NCBI RefSeq assembly: GCF_943736975.1
Contig: NZ_CALSFO010000007.1
Location: 1 to 64,000, forward strand
Reading direction: 5' to 3'
Length of the DNA stretch: 64,000 nucleotides
Origin: Streptococcus sp. Marseille-Q0941
GTDB lineage: Bacteria > Bacillota > Bacilli > Lactobacillales > Streptococcaceae
Shown: positions 1 through 8,521 of the stretch, piece after piece
Position numbering within the stretch: the stretch's first letter is position 1
Layout: each line of letters begins with the position of its first letter
Notes under the pieces: generated by a model
Databases searched by the model: none
What the model saw: the letters and a program-made list of their open reading frames with translations, nothing else
Told to the model about the DNA's origin: nothing
Program-made: the position numbers and the translations under genes

Positions 1-26
1 ACTGTGTTCGGCTAGGAGAAAAAATT

Positions 27-365
27 ATGAAAAAAGATAGTATCTGCCAAGTGAATATTATAAATCAACAAAATGTTACAACCGCAACGAACTACCTTGA
101 AAAGGAAAAAGTCCAAAAATCACTTCGCATTTTATCAAAATTTACCGATAATAAACAGATAAATATCATCTTTTATCTCCTTGCCGTCGAAGAACTCTGT
201 GTCTGCGATATAGCCTGTTTACTAAATCTCAGTATGGCATCTGCCTCCCACCATCTTCGTAAACTAGCCAATCAAAACATCTTGGACACTAGAAGAGAGG
301 GGAAAATTATATATTATTTTATAAAAGATGAGGAAATCAGAGATTTTTTTAATCAACTAGGATAA
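27..365 (+). CDS. ArsR/SmtB-family metal-responsive repressor (CadX/CadC-like)
   Basis: A 112-aa winged-helix regulator of the ArsR/SmtB type. The ELCVCDIA segment (Cys58, Cys60, with Cys64 just after) is the classical metal-sensing helix of CadC/CadX proteins, and the recognition helix follows in the stretch around SMASASHHLRKL. Cys7 near the N-terminus is also where CadC-type sensors carry an extra thiol ligand. Family knowledge: such proteins repress efflux or resistance genes and let go on binding Cd, Zn or Pb. A TAGGAG ribosome site lies just before the ATG. No efflux gene follows; any partner such as cadD would lie upstream, outside the window. The exact metal is inferred, not shown. 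Confidence 0.85.
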   Translation: MKKDSICQVNIINQQNVTTATNYLEKEKVQKSLRILSKFTDNKQINIIFYLLAVEELCVCDIACLLNLSMASASHHLRKLANQNILDTRREGKIIYYFIKDEEIRDFFNQLG

Positions 366-516
366 CAACTATTTTTACTACTCTACCATTCACTCTACCT
401 TTTATTATGTAGCATTCTAAAAACATTGATGTACCAACGTTTCTAACAGCTAAAATAGAAATTAATTAATCTTTTATAGAAGTGAAGTAAGCATTCAATA
501 CGAATCAATACATAAG

Positions 517-543
517 AAAAACGCTGATTTTAAGCGTTTTTTC
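517..543 (+). terminator. Rho-independent terminator-like hairpin
   Basis: Stem AAAAACGCT / AGCGTTTTT with a 7-nt loop, continuing into a T-rich tail. It lies about 150 nt after the ArsR-type gene and is its probable terminator. Confidence 0.7.
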
Positions 544-663
544 TTTTTTCAATTTCAATACAATTCACTATATTTCAGTTCAATCTCTACCTTTTTCTCT
601 ACCTTTTTTGCCTCTAATTTATTTGATTTATTCATTTTATCAATGTACATTTGGTAGAAAAAA

Positions 664-692
664 GAATACAGGACCAATAAATTCCTGTATTC
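664..692 (-). terminator. Terminator of the 49-aa membrane protein gene
   Basis: Perfect 9-bp stem GAATACAGG / CCTGTATTC with an 11-nt loop, followed on the minus strand by a T run (A run at 657-663 on the plus strand). It starts about 10 nt after the stop codon of the small minus-strand gene. Confidence 0.8.
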
Positions 693-702
693 CTAAAATA
701 AC

Positions 703-852
703 TTAGAATAGATATGATAATGATGCGACTAACATGATTATAGTGCAAATTATTTTACCGACTTTTGCATGTTGTTTGAACAATTTATCAGATAAAAGAA
801 TCAATACAAGAGCAACACAAAATAAAGTGGTTCTTAAAATAGAAATAGTCAT
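703..852 (-). CDS. Small hydrophobic membrane protein, 49 aa, unknown function
   Basis: I do not recognise this protein. Read from the ATG at 852 it has 49 residues: two hydrophobic stretches (about residues 5-22 and 32-48) around a short basic linker (SDKLFKQHAKVGK), so probably a two-pass membrane miniprotein. This start is chosen over the ATG at 885 because an AAAGGAG ribosome site sits 8 nt before it. A strong terminator begins about ten bases after the stop, which supports a real transcribed unit. Its role cannot be read from sequence; small stress or toxin-like membrane peptides have this shape but nothing specific supports that. Confidence 0.6.
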   Translation of the reverse strand: MTISILRTTLFCVALVLILLSDKLFKQHAKVGKIICTIIMLVASLSYLF

Positions 853-1207
853 GGTCCATACTCCTTTCTCTATTTTATCAAGCAAATAACTAAGTTGAAT
901 AGTAATGATCTAATCTTCTAATATGTCCATTATGTCCATCTGTTCTAGTGGAAAAGTTTGTTCTTTGATCACCAATCGGTCTCTTTATCTATCTTAATTA
1001 TAGTACGAACATCGATATTAAACCAATAAATGTATTTATTTTTTATAGCTTGACATTTTTGCGCTTTTGACAAGAATGGATACATATTGCAAACGAACTC
1101 CTAAAAAGGTAGTGACTTAAATTCTCTCTACCTTTTTACTGTTCCGCTTTTTGAGAGCGCTTGAAATATGTTATAATAAAACTAGATTAATTTATAGGAG
1201 GCAGACC
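853..1207. other. Intergenic region with palindrome and promoter of the YesL operon
   Basis: No gene seen. A perfect 10-bp inverted repeat AAAAAGGTAG / CTACCTTTTT (1103-1112 and 1128-1137) could be a terminator or an operator; its right arm overlaps another CTCTACC heptamer (1126). An extended -10 element, TGTTATAAT (-10 at 1172-1177), precedes the YesL gene. A tandem ATGTCCATT-like repeat lies near 920-940. Confidence 0.6.
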
Positions 1208-1822
1208 GTGGGAAATTTCATTGAGCTAGTCTTTTATCGTTTCTTTTTGGGGATGATTGCGACGGCTTATTTTTGGTTATTGACACTAGCAGGAGGAGTG
1301 GTCTTTGGTATAGCGCCCGCTAGTGCAACTCTCATGAGTTTATATGCTGAACACGGCTATTCTTACCGTGCTTATCGTTTCAAGGAAGCATGGGATTTAT
1401 TTAAGAGCAATTTTGTCAAAAGCAATCTCAGTTTCTACACCTTTATAGGGATTGACTTACTCTTGATTTATGGCTTGTATTTGATGATTCAGTTGCCAAA
1501 CCAGACCATTATCCACTTGGCAGCAACATTTCTAAATATCTTTTTAGTAGCCTTGGTATTTTTGGCCTATACGGTATCTTTAAAATTACAGGTTTACTTT
1601 GAATTGTCCTATAAAAATACCTTAAAGCTTGCCTTTATCGGAATTTTTATGAGTTTGTCAGCAGTGGCCAAGGTTCTCCTTGGTAGTGTCTTGTTAGCCA
1701 TTATTGGTTTCTATATGCCAGCCCTTATCGCCTTTGTAGGTATTGGAATGTGGCACTTCTTTATTAGTGATTTATTGGAGCCTGTTTATGAAAGTATTCA
1801 TGAAAAATTGGCAACCAAATAA
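1208..1822 (+). CDS. YesL/DUF624-family membrane protein
   Basis: A polytopic membrane protein of 204 aa starting with GTG at 1208, chosen because AGGAGG lies 6 nt upstream; the in-frame ATG at 1151 precedes the promoter -10 and so would not be transcribed. About five hydrophobic segments are visible. DUF624 (YesL-type) proteins sit beside YesM/YesN-type two-component genes in many Firmicutes, often near carbohydrate genes, and their biochemical role is not established. The next gene starts 35 nt before this one ends, so translation is probably coupled. Confidence 0.8.
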   Translation: MGNFIELVFYRFFLGMIATAYFWLLTLAGGVVFGIAPASATLMSLYAEHGYSYRAYRFKEAWDLFKSNFVKSNLSFYTFIGIDLLLIYGLYLMIQLPNQTIIHLAATFLNIFLVALVFLAYTVSLKLQVYFELSYKNTLKLAFIGIFMSLSAVAKVLLGSVLLAIIGFYMPALIAFVGIGMWHFFISDLLEPVYESIHEKLATK

Positions 1823-3473
1823 GACCAAACAATTCCGCCTTCACTCACTCCTACGAATCTATAGTCTGGTAATGATGATCATCATTTCCTGCTTTGCCCT
1901 CTTGATTTCTTATGTGGACTGGGATATGCGTGAAAGGGAAGCCAATCGTGTTGGTCAGCGTGTTCTCGCTCGTACTGTTGATGAAGTTGAATACTACTAT
2001 CGGGAGTCAAACCGCCTAGCCCAGAGTTTAGTGGATAATCAAGCTCGGATTGAAGGGATTTACAAGTATTTTAGCCTCAGTACGCCAGATTATTTTTATT
2101 GGCAGTTAGAACGCAAGGCGTCACCCTATATTTCCGTTTCCATTTATGAAAATATCGATGATATATACGTGCGAAATGATTTTGTAACAGGTATTTCGAT
2201 TGTTCTACAAGATTCGACGGATGTATTTGTTTCCAAAAGAGAAAACCGAGGTGGGCAGAAGATTCCAGCTGAGAGCTTTAAACCGGATGCTAATAGTTTC
2301 GCTATTCCAGTATCGGATCCAATTTCTGACCAGGCTCTTGGTGTTATCTATATTTCCGTAGAACCAGAAGTTCTCTATAAGGCGATTGACAATACCAGGG
2401 GAACAATGCCTGTAGCAGTAACGGTCATTGCACCATATGAAACAGATATGTTCTATATTGGGGCGAAGGGAAGGAATGAATCTTGGTTGGTAGGAACAAC
2501 TGCCCATGGATATCAAGTTCGAGTAGCTGTACCAAAGGATTATGTTTGGAGTGGGACTTTAGCGAATTCGGCACTTATTTTAGGTTTGAGCGCCCTCTTT
2601 ATCATCATTTTATATATGACCTTAAGAAGGACCTTTTCTGACTATCAAAGTCAGGTTGTGGACTTGGTGGACTCCATTCAAGCCATTACAAAGGGAGAAC
2701 ACACCAAGAGAATTGATACAGATAAAAAGGATCAGGAATTGCTACTCATTGCTGAATCAACAAATGATATGTTGGATCGACTGGAAAGTAATATCCACGA
2801 TATTTATCAACTGGAACTCAATCAAAAAGATGCTAATATGCGAGCCTTACAAGCTCAAATTAATCCGCATTTTATGTACAATACTCTAGAATTTTTGCGA
2901 ATGTATGCAGTGATGGAGAACCAAAACGAGCTAGCAGATATCATCTATGAGTTCAGTAGTCTCCTGCGCAATAATATCTCTGACGAGCGAGAAACGACCC
3001 TCAAACAAGAAGTGGAGTTTTGTCGGAAGTACAGTTATCTCTGTATGGTTCGCTATCCAAAATCCATTGCCTATGGATTTAAGATTGACCCTGAATTGGA
3101 AGAAATGCGTATTCCAAAGTTCACCCTCCAACCTTTAGTGGAAAATTATTTTGCCCATGGAGTTGACCACAGAAGAACAGACAATGTTATCAGTATCAAG
3201 GCTTTGAAAAAAAATGGCTATGTCGAAATTTTAGTAACCGATAATGGCCGTGGAATGTCTGCTGAAAAACTAGCAGAAATTCAAGCTAAACTGGCTCAAA
3301 GAACCTTTGAACACACAGCGGATTATAAGGAACAGCGACAGTCTATTGGAATTGTGAATATCCACGAACGCTTTGTGCTTTACTTTGGAGACCGCTATAA
3401 CATTAGTATAGAATCTGCTGAACAAAAGGGTGTTCAATATCGAATCACCATTCAGGATGAAGAGAAAGGATAA
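1788..3473 (+). CDS. Sensor histidine kinase, YesM/LytS-type (TCS07 kinase)
   Basis: A membrane sensor kinase of 561 aa. A transmembrane helix (about 20-42), an extracytoplasmic sensor region (about 43-255), a second helix (about 262-284), a HAMP linker, then the His_kinase domain with QINPHFMYN, where His361 is the phosphate acceptor, and an HATPase domain with an N-box (ENYFAHG) and DNGRGMS. The ATG at 1788 has GGAG 7 nt upstream and lies inside the end of the YesL gene. The response regulator follows after 2 nt. From memory this is the pneumococcal HK07 locus; the signal is unknown, though glycans are sensed by related YesM-type kinases. Confidence 0.92.
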   Translation: MKVFMKNWQPNKTKQFRLHSLLRIYSLVMMIIISCFALLISYVDWDMREREANRVGQRVLARTVDEVEYYYRESNRLAQSLVDNQARIEGIYKYFSLSTPDYFYWQLERKASPYISVSIYENIDDIYVRNDFVTGISIVLQDSTDVFVSKRENRGGQKIPAESFKPDANSFAIPVSDPISDQALGVIYISVEPEVLYKAIDNTRGTMPVAVTVIAPYETDMFYIGAKGRNESWLVGTTAHGYQVRVAVPKDYVWSGTLANSALILGLSALFIIILYMTLRRTFSDYQSQVVDLVDSIQAITKGEHTKRIDTDKKDQELLLIAESTNDMLDRLESNIHDIYQLELNQKDANMRALQAQINPHFMYNTLEFLRMYAVMENQNELADIIYEFSSLLRNNISDERETTLKQEVEFCRKYSYLCMVRYPKSIAYGFKIDPELEEMRIPKFTLQPLVENYFAHGVDHRRTDNVISIKALKKNGYVEILVTDNGRGMSAEKLAEIQAKLAQRTFEHTADYKEQRQSIGIVNIHERFVLYFGDRYNISIESAEQKGVQYRITIQDEEKG

Positions 3474-3475
3474 AC

Positions 3476-4762
3476 ATGTATAAAGTACTATTAGTTGATG
3501 ATGAGTACATGATTACAGAAGGACTTAAGCGTTTGATCCCTTTTGAAAAATGGGATATGGAAGTCGTTGCAACGGCCAATCATGCCGACGACGCTTTGGA
3601 TTATGTCCGAGAGCATCCCGTAGATATCGTCATTTCTGATGTCAACATGCCTGACAAGACAGGACTTGAAATGATTGGGGAGATGAAGGAACTCTTGCCA
3701 GAGGCTTACTATATCCTTCTCTCAGGCTATCAAGAATTTGAATATGTCAAGAAAGCCATGAACCTCAATGTTGTAGATTATCTTGTCAAACCAGTTGATA
3801 AGGTTGAGCTGGAGCATTTGCTCGAGAAAATTCTTGGTCAGCTTCGTGAGAAAGGGCATGAGCCAGAAATGTTAAGTCAAAAGTTAGACGACGAAGCATT
3901 TAAAGCACACCTGTCTCAAAAAGAAAACTGGTGGATTGGCCTTTCCCAAGAGAAACAAGGGGATTTTGTCATTCCTTACTATGTTTTAGGTCAGGACTGG
4001 CAGATTGTGATTGCAGCTCAGAAATTCGATGGTTTACTTGTCATGCCTTTTGAGTTGCCTTATCAGGCAAACTTTGAAAAATGGAAGTTTGACGTTGAAA
4101 AAGCACTTTTCTATGGAACTGTCAATCTAGATCAGTCTGAAAGTCTCTTTTCTTATTATGAACCCATCTATCGAGTGATTATCCAAGGAAATCTTCAGCA
4201 GATTATCGAAGAGTTGAATTTGCTTGAGAAGATTGTGTTGGAAAACACACCAAGGGTATCCATTACCAAGCAACTCTTTACACAGTTTGTCATGGATGTT
4301 TTCCATCTTTTTGAACATTTGAAAGCGGACGATATGACAGATATTGTCAAGAACATTCATGCCATTACAAACTTTGAAAACTTAGTGGCTTATACCAAGG
4401 AAACCTTGACGTCCTTCTTTGGTCAATATCGTATGAATGAAAATGTCGTCAGTGTACTTGAAGTTATTGGTAGAGATTATAAAAAAGAGCTGTCTCTTAA
4501 GGATATCAGCAAGGATCTTTTTATCAATCCTGTGTATTTAGGTCAGTTAATCAAGAAGGAAACCAATTCAACCTTTGCGGAGCTTCTCAATAAACAGCGC
4601 ATCAAGGCTGCCCAACAACTCTTGCTGTCTACAAACGATAGTATTGAGGATATTTGCTATACGGTTGGTTACAGTAATGTAGGCTATTTCTACAAGGTTT
4701 TTCGAAAACTATGTGGAAAGTCTCCGAAGGCCTACCGCAAGCAGATTGAGGTCACCCTCTAA
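3476..4762 (+). CDS. Response regulator with AraC-type output (YesN-like, TCS07 regulator)
   Basis: A 428-aa regulator, partner of the kinase just upstream. The receiver domain (about 1-120) has the acidic pair DD (8-9), phospho-acceptor Asp55 in DIVISDVNMPD, and the conserved lysine in YLVKPVDK. After a long middle region without a recognised motif comes a C-terminal AraC/XylS double helix-turn-helix (about 330-425, with SLKDISKDLF and SIEDICYTVGYSNVGYFYKVF). It should bind DNA as a dimer after phosphorylation. No transporter or enzyme genes adjoin, so the target genes lie elsewhere in the genome. Confidence 0.92.
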   Translation: MYKVLLVDDEYMITEGLKRLIPFEKWDMEVVATANHADDALDYVREHPVDIVISDVNMPDKTGLEMIGEMKELLPEAYYILLSGYQEFEYVKKAMNLNVVDYLVKPVDKVELEHLLEKILGQLREKGHEPEMLSQKLDDEAFKAHLSQKENWWIGLSQEKQGDFVIPYYVLGQDWQIVIAAQKFDGLLVMPFELPYQANFEKWKFDVEKALFYGTVNLDQSESLFSYYEPIYRVIIQGNLQQIIEELNLLEKIVLENTPRVSITKQLFTQFVMDVFHLFEHLKADDMTDIVKNIHAITNFENLVAYTKETLTSFFGQYRMNENVVSVLEVIGRDYKKELSLKDISKDLFINPVYLGQLIKKETNSTFAELLNKQRIKAAQQLLLSTNDSIEDICYTVGYSNVGYFYKVFRKLCGKSPKAYRKQIEVTL

Positions 4763-4765
4763 GGT

Positions 4766-4794
4766 TTGTTATCCATTTTAAAATATGCTATAAT
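4766..4794 (+). promoter_or_regulatory. Promoter of the 174-aa membrane protein gene
   Basis: TTGTTA, a 17-bp spacer and TATAAT, with TG one base before the -10 hexamer (extended -10). It starts right after the response regulator stop codon, so the next gene has its own promoter. Confidence 0.6.
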
Positions 4795-4823
4795 AAATTC
4801 AAAAATATGAGGAGGTTACTTTT

Positions 4824-5348
4824 ATGAAAAAGAAACCAATCTATCTATGGGTATTACTGATTTTTTCAGCCTTACTCTCAGCAATGTCACTATTTGGGAT
4901 CATCTCTCCAGTACCTACTGCAGAAAGTATGGGTAATATTGAGACATCAGGTGTAGATGCTACTTATGCTAAGGAATTGATTGCATACACGATTAAAGCA
5001 GCTGAACATGGTCATTCAATTATCAACATTATCTTAGTTATCTTATCAGCTATTCTAGTTGTTGTTGCTTTGATTTTCCTCGTGCGTAAAAATATTCAGT
5101 TGGCCAATTATACCTATATCAGTTACGTCTTGCTAGCTATTCTTGGTTCTATTTATAACTTTGTAGGAGTTCAAGATGCACTTTCACTTTTTACAGACCC
5201 TAATGTTCGTATGGGGGCTGAACTAGGTGCTAAAGGTTCTGCTATTTTTGGGATCGTACTCAATGTTATCTTTCTAGCAATCGTCTTCTATAAAATATGG
5301 CAGCAACAAAAAGAATTAACAGAATCTCAAGAGGAAGAACTCGTCTAA
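4824..5348 (+). CDS. Four-helix membrane protein, unknown function
   Basis: A 174-aa protein with an N-terminal hydrophobic helix (about 5-27), an extracytoplasmic loop, then three more hydrophobic segments (about 65-87, 93-113, 135-158) and a charged tail ending QEEELV. GAGG lies before the ATG. It belongs to a family found beside the TCS07 genes in pneumococcus (from memory), but I know of no assigned function. Promoter upstream and terminator downstream make it a single-gene unit. Confidence 0.75.
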   Translation: MKKKPIYLWVLLIFSALLSAMSLFGIISPVPTAESMGNIETSGVDATYAKELIAYTIKAAEHGHSIINIILVILSAILVVVALIFLVRKNIQLANYTYISYVLLAILGSIYNFVGVQDALSLFTDPNVRMGAELGAKGSAIFGIVLNVIFLAIVFYKIWQQQKELTESQEEELV

Positions 5349-5363
5349 GAGTTGACAAAGGAT

Positions 5364-5397
5364 AACTATCAAGATACAATCTTGGTAGTTATTTTTT
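5364..5397 (+). terminator. Rho-independent terminator
   Basis: Stem 5364-5375 / 5379-5390 (AACTATCAAGAT against ATCTTGGTAGTT, one G-T pair) with a 3-nt loop, followed by ATTTTTTT. It separates the membrane protein gene from nrdI. Confidence 0.85.
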
Positions 5398-5423
5398 TGG
5401 ATTCGAGAAAGAGGGAGGAAAAG

Positions 5424-5891
5424 ATGAAAAAAATTTCCTTAGTTTATATCAGTCTGAGCGGCAACACGGAGAGTTTTGTAACACGTTTGAAAGCTTATTT
5501 GTTGGAGCAGTATGCGAACATTGAAGTAGAAAAAATTCATATTAAAGACTTGGTCAAGGAAGGAGAAGACTTCTTTGAGATGACCAACCTATATGTGGCT
5601 TTTCTACCGACTTATCTAGAAGGTGGCAATGGTGTTGACAATGGTGATGTAGAAATTTTGACCACTCCGGTAGGTGACTTTATCGCATATGGTGACAATG
5701 CTAGCAAGTGTTTTGGTGTTGTAGGATCTGGTAATCGTAACTTTAATAACCAATACTGTTTAACGGCCAAGCAATACAGTCAACGTTTTGGTTTCCCTGT
5801 TTTAGCTGATTTTGAGATGCGAGGCATGTTGGGAGATATCAAGAAGGTTGCAGGGATTATTGCAAAACTGTACGAACTTGAGGTTTCGTAA
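5424..5891 (+). CDS. nrdI: NrdI-family flavodoxin-like protein
   Basis: A 155-aa flavodoxin-fold protein. Start at 5424 with GGGAGGAAAAG before it; the longer frame would run through the upstream terminator. The N-terminal FMN phosphate loop SLSGNTESF (about residues 8-16) and [12 protein letters not shown] are typical of NrdI. Family role: NrdI reacts with oxygen to produce the oxidant that assembles the dimanganese-tyrosyl cofactor of the class Ib ribonucleotide reductase subunit NrdF. nrdE/nrdF/nrdH are not adjacent here, which is usual for this streptococcal copy. Confidence 0.9.
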   Translation: MKKISLVYISLSGNTESFVTRLKAYLLEQYANIEVEKIHIKDLVKEGEDFFEMTNLYVAFLPTYLEGGNGVDNGDVEILTTPVGDFIAYGDNASKCFGVVGSGNRNFNNQYCLTAKQYSQRFGFPVLADFEMRGMLGDIKKVAGIIAKLYELEVS

Positions 5892-5984
5892 GAGGCAGAT
5901 TTCCTAAGCTAGAGTTTTAACCTATGGATAATGGAATTACTAGGACTTATTATTCTTGTAGGTGTTTTAACGATCAGTGGACAA

Positions 5985-6021
5985 TAAAAAAGACTCGAGA
6001 AATGTCATCTCGAGTCTTTTT
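5985..6021. terminator. Bidirectional terminator
   Basis: Perfect 11-bp stem AAAGACTCGAG / CTCGAGTCTTT with a 9-nt loop, A run before and T run after. It lies between convergent nrdI and the minus-strand gene and overlaps the latter's stop codon. Confidence 0.85.
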
Positions 6022-6271
6022 ATGATTTGCGAATTTCGTCAACGATTTCTTTTGAAATGGGAATTCCTAAACGGTAACCTTTGTTGATGTAATCAATGAC
6101 ATCATTGATATTTTCTATCGTTTGAATTTTCTCTGTGATAGTTGCACGAAAAGCTGGATCTTTCAATAGTTGGTCTTGAAGCAGTCTTTGAAGTTTCTCT
6201 TTTTCATATTTATTGACAAGAAATAGAAAAAGAAGACTGAGAACAACTAGGATATAAGCGTATTGGCTCAT
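6020..6271 (-). CDS. Single-pass membrane protein, 83 aa, unknown function
   Basis: Start at 6271 (MSQYAY), 83 aa, with GGGAG 6 nt upstream; the longer frame from 6307 has no ribosome site. One N-terminal hydrophobic helix (about 4-20) then a charged cytoplasmic domain rich in Glu, Lys and Asp (LLQDQLLKDPAF, then ENINDVIDYINKGYRLG). I do not recognise it as a named protein. Streptococci carry such a small conserved membrane protein in the neighbourhood of argS; function unknown. Confidence 0.7.
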   Translation of the reverse strand: MSQYAYILVVLSLLFLFLVNKYEKEKLQRLLQDQLLKDPAFRATITEKIQTIENINDVIDYINKGYRLGIPISKEIVDEIRKS

Positions 6272-6676
6272 AAAATTCTCCCTAAGTGATAAAGAAGTAG
6301 GTGGCAAGAGAAAGGCGAAGTATCTTCGCCTTTCGGGTGATAATACTATGAAGCAGATAGCTAGTCCGCATAAAAGCGGCTAGCGTCTAACAATTAGGAA
6401 CATTAGTTCCAATGACTGTAAGATTACGACATGCATTCAAATAAATCAATATTATTTATGTTACAGAACTAGTGAAGCGCCAAGCCAAAGTCCGAATAAG
6501 ATTTGGCGTTAGTTACTTAGATTGTTCTGCAATCAAGTGATTTTACAGATTACGACATGCATTCAAATAAATCGATATTATTTATTTGAATGCATTAGTA
6601 AGGCGTTTAGGTAAATCGCCTGATAGCGATTACCGTCAAGAGACTAGAAACTTTAGTTCCAATTGTTAGTACTGAA
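6272..6676. other. Palindrome-rich intergenic region
   Basis: No gene. It holds a perfect 10-bp hairpin AAAGGCGAAG / CTTCGCCTTT (6311-6333), a stem-loop near 6360-6384 (GCTAG, CCGC against GCGG, CTAGC), and the 281-bp element described separately. On the minus strand this is the region downstream of argS, so one of these hairpins probably ends that transcript. Confidence 0.7.
6388..6668. repeat. Candidate MITE-like palindromic element with terminal inverted repeats
   Basis: The ends are inverted copies of one another: TAACAATT(A)GGAAC at 6388-6401 and GTTCCAATTGTTA at 6656-6668. Inside, a block of about 40 bp beginning GATTACGACATGCATTC occurs twice in direct orientation (about 6422 and 6546). 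The second copy continues into its own inverted complement (TGCATTCAAATAAAT against ATTTATTTGAATGCA). Hairpins CGCCAA/TTGGCG and GGTAA..CGC/GCG..TTACC lie between. No coding capacity. This looks like a non-autonomous repeat; I could not match it to BOX, RUP or SPRITE from memory. Confidence 0.45.
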
Positions 6677-8368
6677 TCACATCTTCTCTGGTGCCTCTAC
6701 ACCCAGCAAACGAAGGGCTTCTTTGAGGACAACTGCTGTTGCATAGCTAAGGGCTAGTCGACTGTCACGTTCTGGACTTTCATCCAAGATACGAGTGTGG
6801 GCATAGTATTTATTAAAGGCTTGCGCTAAACTAATTGCAAATTTAGCAACGATTGAAGGTTCGTAGTTGTCAGCAGCACGTTTAATAATACGTGGGAAGT
6901 CCTGAATGAGCTTGATGATTTCCCAGCTTTCAGCATCGTTCAAGCTATAGTTGGCACCTGCTTCAGGTTTGAAATCAGCTTTACGCAAGATTGATTGGAT
7001 ACGAGCATAGGCATATTGAACATAAGGACCAGTTTCTCCTTCAAAGGATACCATGGCTTCAAGGTCGAAGTCATACCCATTTGTACGGTCAGTTTTAAGG
7101 TCATAGAATTTAATGGCACCGACTCCAACAGCATGAGCAACCTGGTCTTTATTTTCAAGTTCAGGATTTTTGGCTTCAATTTGCGCTTTCGCACGGCTGA
7201 TTGCTTCTGCGACAGTTGGCTCTAGCAGGATAACATTCCCTTTACGAGTAGAAAGTTTCTTCCCTTCTTTTGTTACCAATCCAAATGGGACATGGACAAT
7301 GTCTTGGCTCCAATCGTAACCCATCTCCTGTAAGACAGCCTTGAGTTGTTTAAAGTGAGCTGATTGCTCTTGACCAACAACATAGATTGATTTGGCAAAT
7401 TGGTATTCGTTTTTACGGTAGAGGGCTGCAGCCAAGTCACGTGTGATGTAAAGGGTAGCACCATCGGATTTCTTGATAAGAGCTGGGTGTTCAATTCCAT
7501 ATTTTTCAAGATTAACAACTTGGGCACCCTCAGATTCAACAAGCAGTCCTTTTTCAGCTAGGATATCTACGACTGCATCCATTTTGTCATTGTAGAAGGC
7601 TTCTCCGTTATAGCTATCGAATTCAACTTGTAACTCATTGTAAAGACGGTTAAACTCTACCAAGCTTTCATCGCGGAACCATTGCCAAAGAGCGAGAGCT
7701 TCCTCATCGCCGTTTTCAAGTTTGCGGAACCATTCGCGTGCTTCTTCATCCAAGCTTGGGTCATTTTCAGCTTCAGCATTGATGCGGACATAGAGCTTGA
7801 GGAGTTCATCGATTGGATGAGCTTTGACAGCTTCCTCGTTACCCCATTTTTTGTAGGCGACAATCAACATCCCAAACTGTTTGCCCCAGTCTCCCAAGTG
7901 GTTGACCTTGACAGTCTGATAACCAATCTTTTGGAAGATATGTGACAAGCTATCTCCGATAACGGTTGAACGAAGGTGACCGATTGAAAATGGTTTAGCG
8001 ATGTTAGGGCTAGACATGTCGATAACAACATTTTCGTGCTTGCCAATCTCTTGGTCAGCGTAGTGCTCTTGTTCAGTGATAACGTCTTGTAGTACTTGAC
8101 AAGAAATGGCAGCCTTATCAAGGAAAAAGTTGACGTATGGTCCAGTTGCTACCACCTTTTCAAAGGTTTGGCTATTAATCTTTTCAGCAAGTTCTGCTGC
8201 AATCATTTGAGGAGCTTTACGTTCAACCTTTGCCAATGAAAAGGCAGGGAAGGCGATATCTCCCATATCTGAGTTTTTAGGTGTTTCTAGTAAATTTAAA
8301 ATAGCCTCTTGGTCCAGGCTATCAATGACGCTAGCTAACTCGCTAGCAATCAATTCTTTTGTATTCAT
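6677..8368 (-). CDS. argS: Arginyl-tRNA synthetase
   Basis: A full-length 563-aa class I aminoacyl-tRNA synthetase that charges tRNA-Arg. Visible: the N-terminal additional domain (about 1-110), the HIGH-equivalent SIGHLRST preceded by SSPNIAKPF, the ArgRS-typical KKLSTRKGN near residue 360, and the C-terminal DALR anticodon-binding domain ending [12 protein letters not shown], a very typical ArgRS end. The ATG at 8368 has AAAGGAGCCC upstream. It is divergent from argR with a 153-bp intergenic space, so it may be under arginine control, though I saw no clear ARG box. Confidence 0.97.
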   Translation of the reverse strand: MNTKELIASELASVIDSLDQEAILNLLETPKNSDMGDIAFPAFSLAKVERKAPQMIAAELAEKINSQTFEKVVATGPYVNFFLDKAAISCQVLQDVITEQEHYADQEIGKHENVVIDMSSPNIAKPFSIGHLRSTVIGDSLSHIFQKIGYQTVKVNHLGDWGKQFGMLIVAYKKWGNEEAVKAHPIDELLKLYVRINAEAENDPSLDEEAREWFRKLENGDEEALALWQWFRDESLVEFNRLYNELQVEFDSYNGEAFYNDKMDAVVDILAEKGLLVESEGAQVVNLEKYGIEHPALIKKSDGATLYITRDLAAALYRKNEYQFAKSIYVVGQEQSAHFKQLKAVLQEMGYDWSQDIVHVPFGLVTKEGKKLSTRKGNVILLEPTVAEAISRAKAQIEAKNPELENKDQVAHAVGVGAIKFYDLKTDRTNGYDFDLEAMVSFEGETGPYVQYAYARIQSILRKADFKPEAGANYSLNDAESWEIIKLIQDFPRIIKRAADNYEPSIVAKFAISLAQAFNKYYAHTRILDESPERDSRLALSYATAVVLKEALRLLGVEAPEKM

Positions 8369-8441
8369 TTAGGGCTCCTTTAGGGCTTTTCTACTATTTT
8401 ATCACAATTTACTACATTTTTTTTGAAAGAAGAGATATTTT

Positions 8442-8469
8442 TTGAAATATCCAGTTTTTTTGATATAAT
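8442..8469 (+). promoter_or_regulatory. Promoter of argR-mutS
   Basis: TTGAAA, a 16-bp spacer and TATAAT, about 50 nt before the argR start. Long T tracts surround it. Confidence 0.65.
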
Positions 8470-8521
8470 ATTCTTACTAAAAAAATGTAAAATGTTATAA
8501 ATATGCACTTGAAAGGATCTT

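Larger units (their letters stand above)
366..702. other. Intergenic region with terminator and CTCTACC direct repeats
   Basis: No convincing gene. It holds a terminator-like hairpin (517-543), a second terminator belonging to the gene on the minus strand (664-692), and two pairs of the heptamer CTCTACC at 381/393 and 585/597, each pair spaced exactly 12 bp start to start. Confidence 0.7.

Noticed and set aside
1151-1207. N-terminal extension of the YesL gene to ATG 1151
   Set aside because: The promoter -10 (1172-1177) lies inside it and the good AGGAGG site serves GTG 1208.
8369-8521. ARG boxes between argS and argR
   Set aside because: AT-rich sequence with weak resemblance only; no paired sites clear enough to call.
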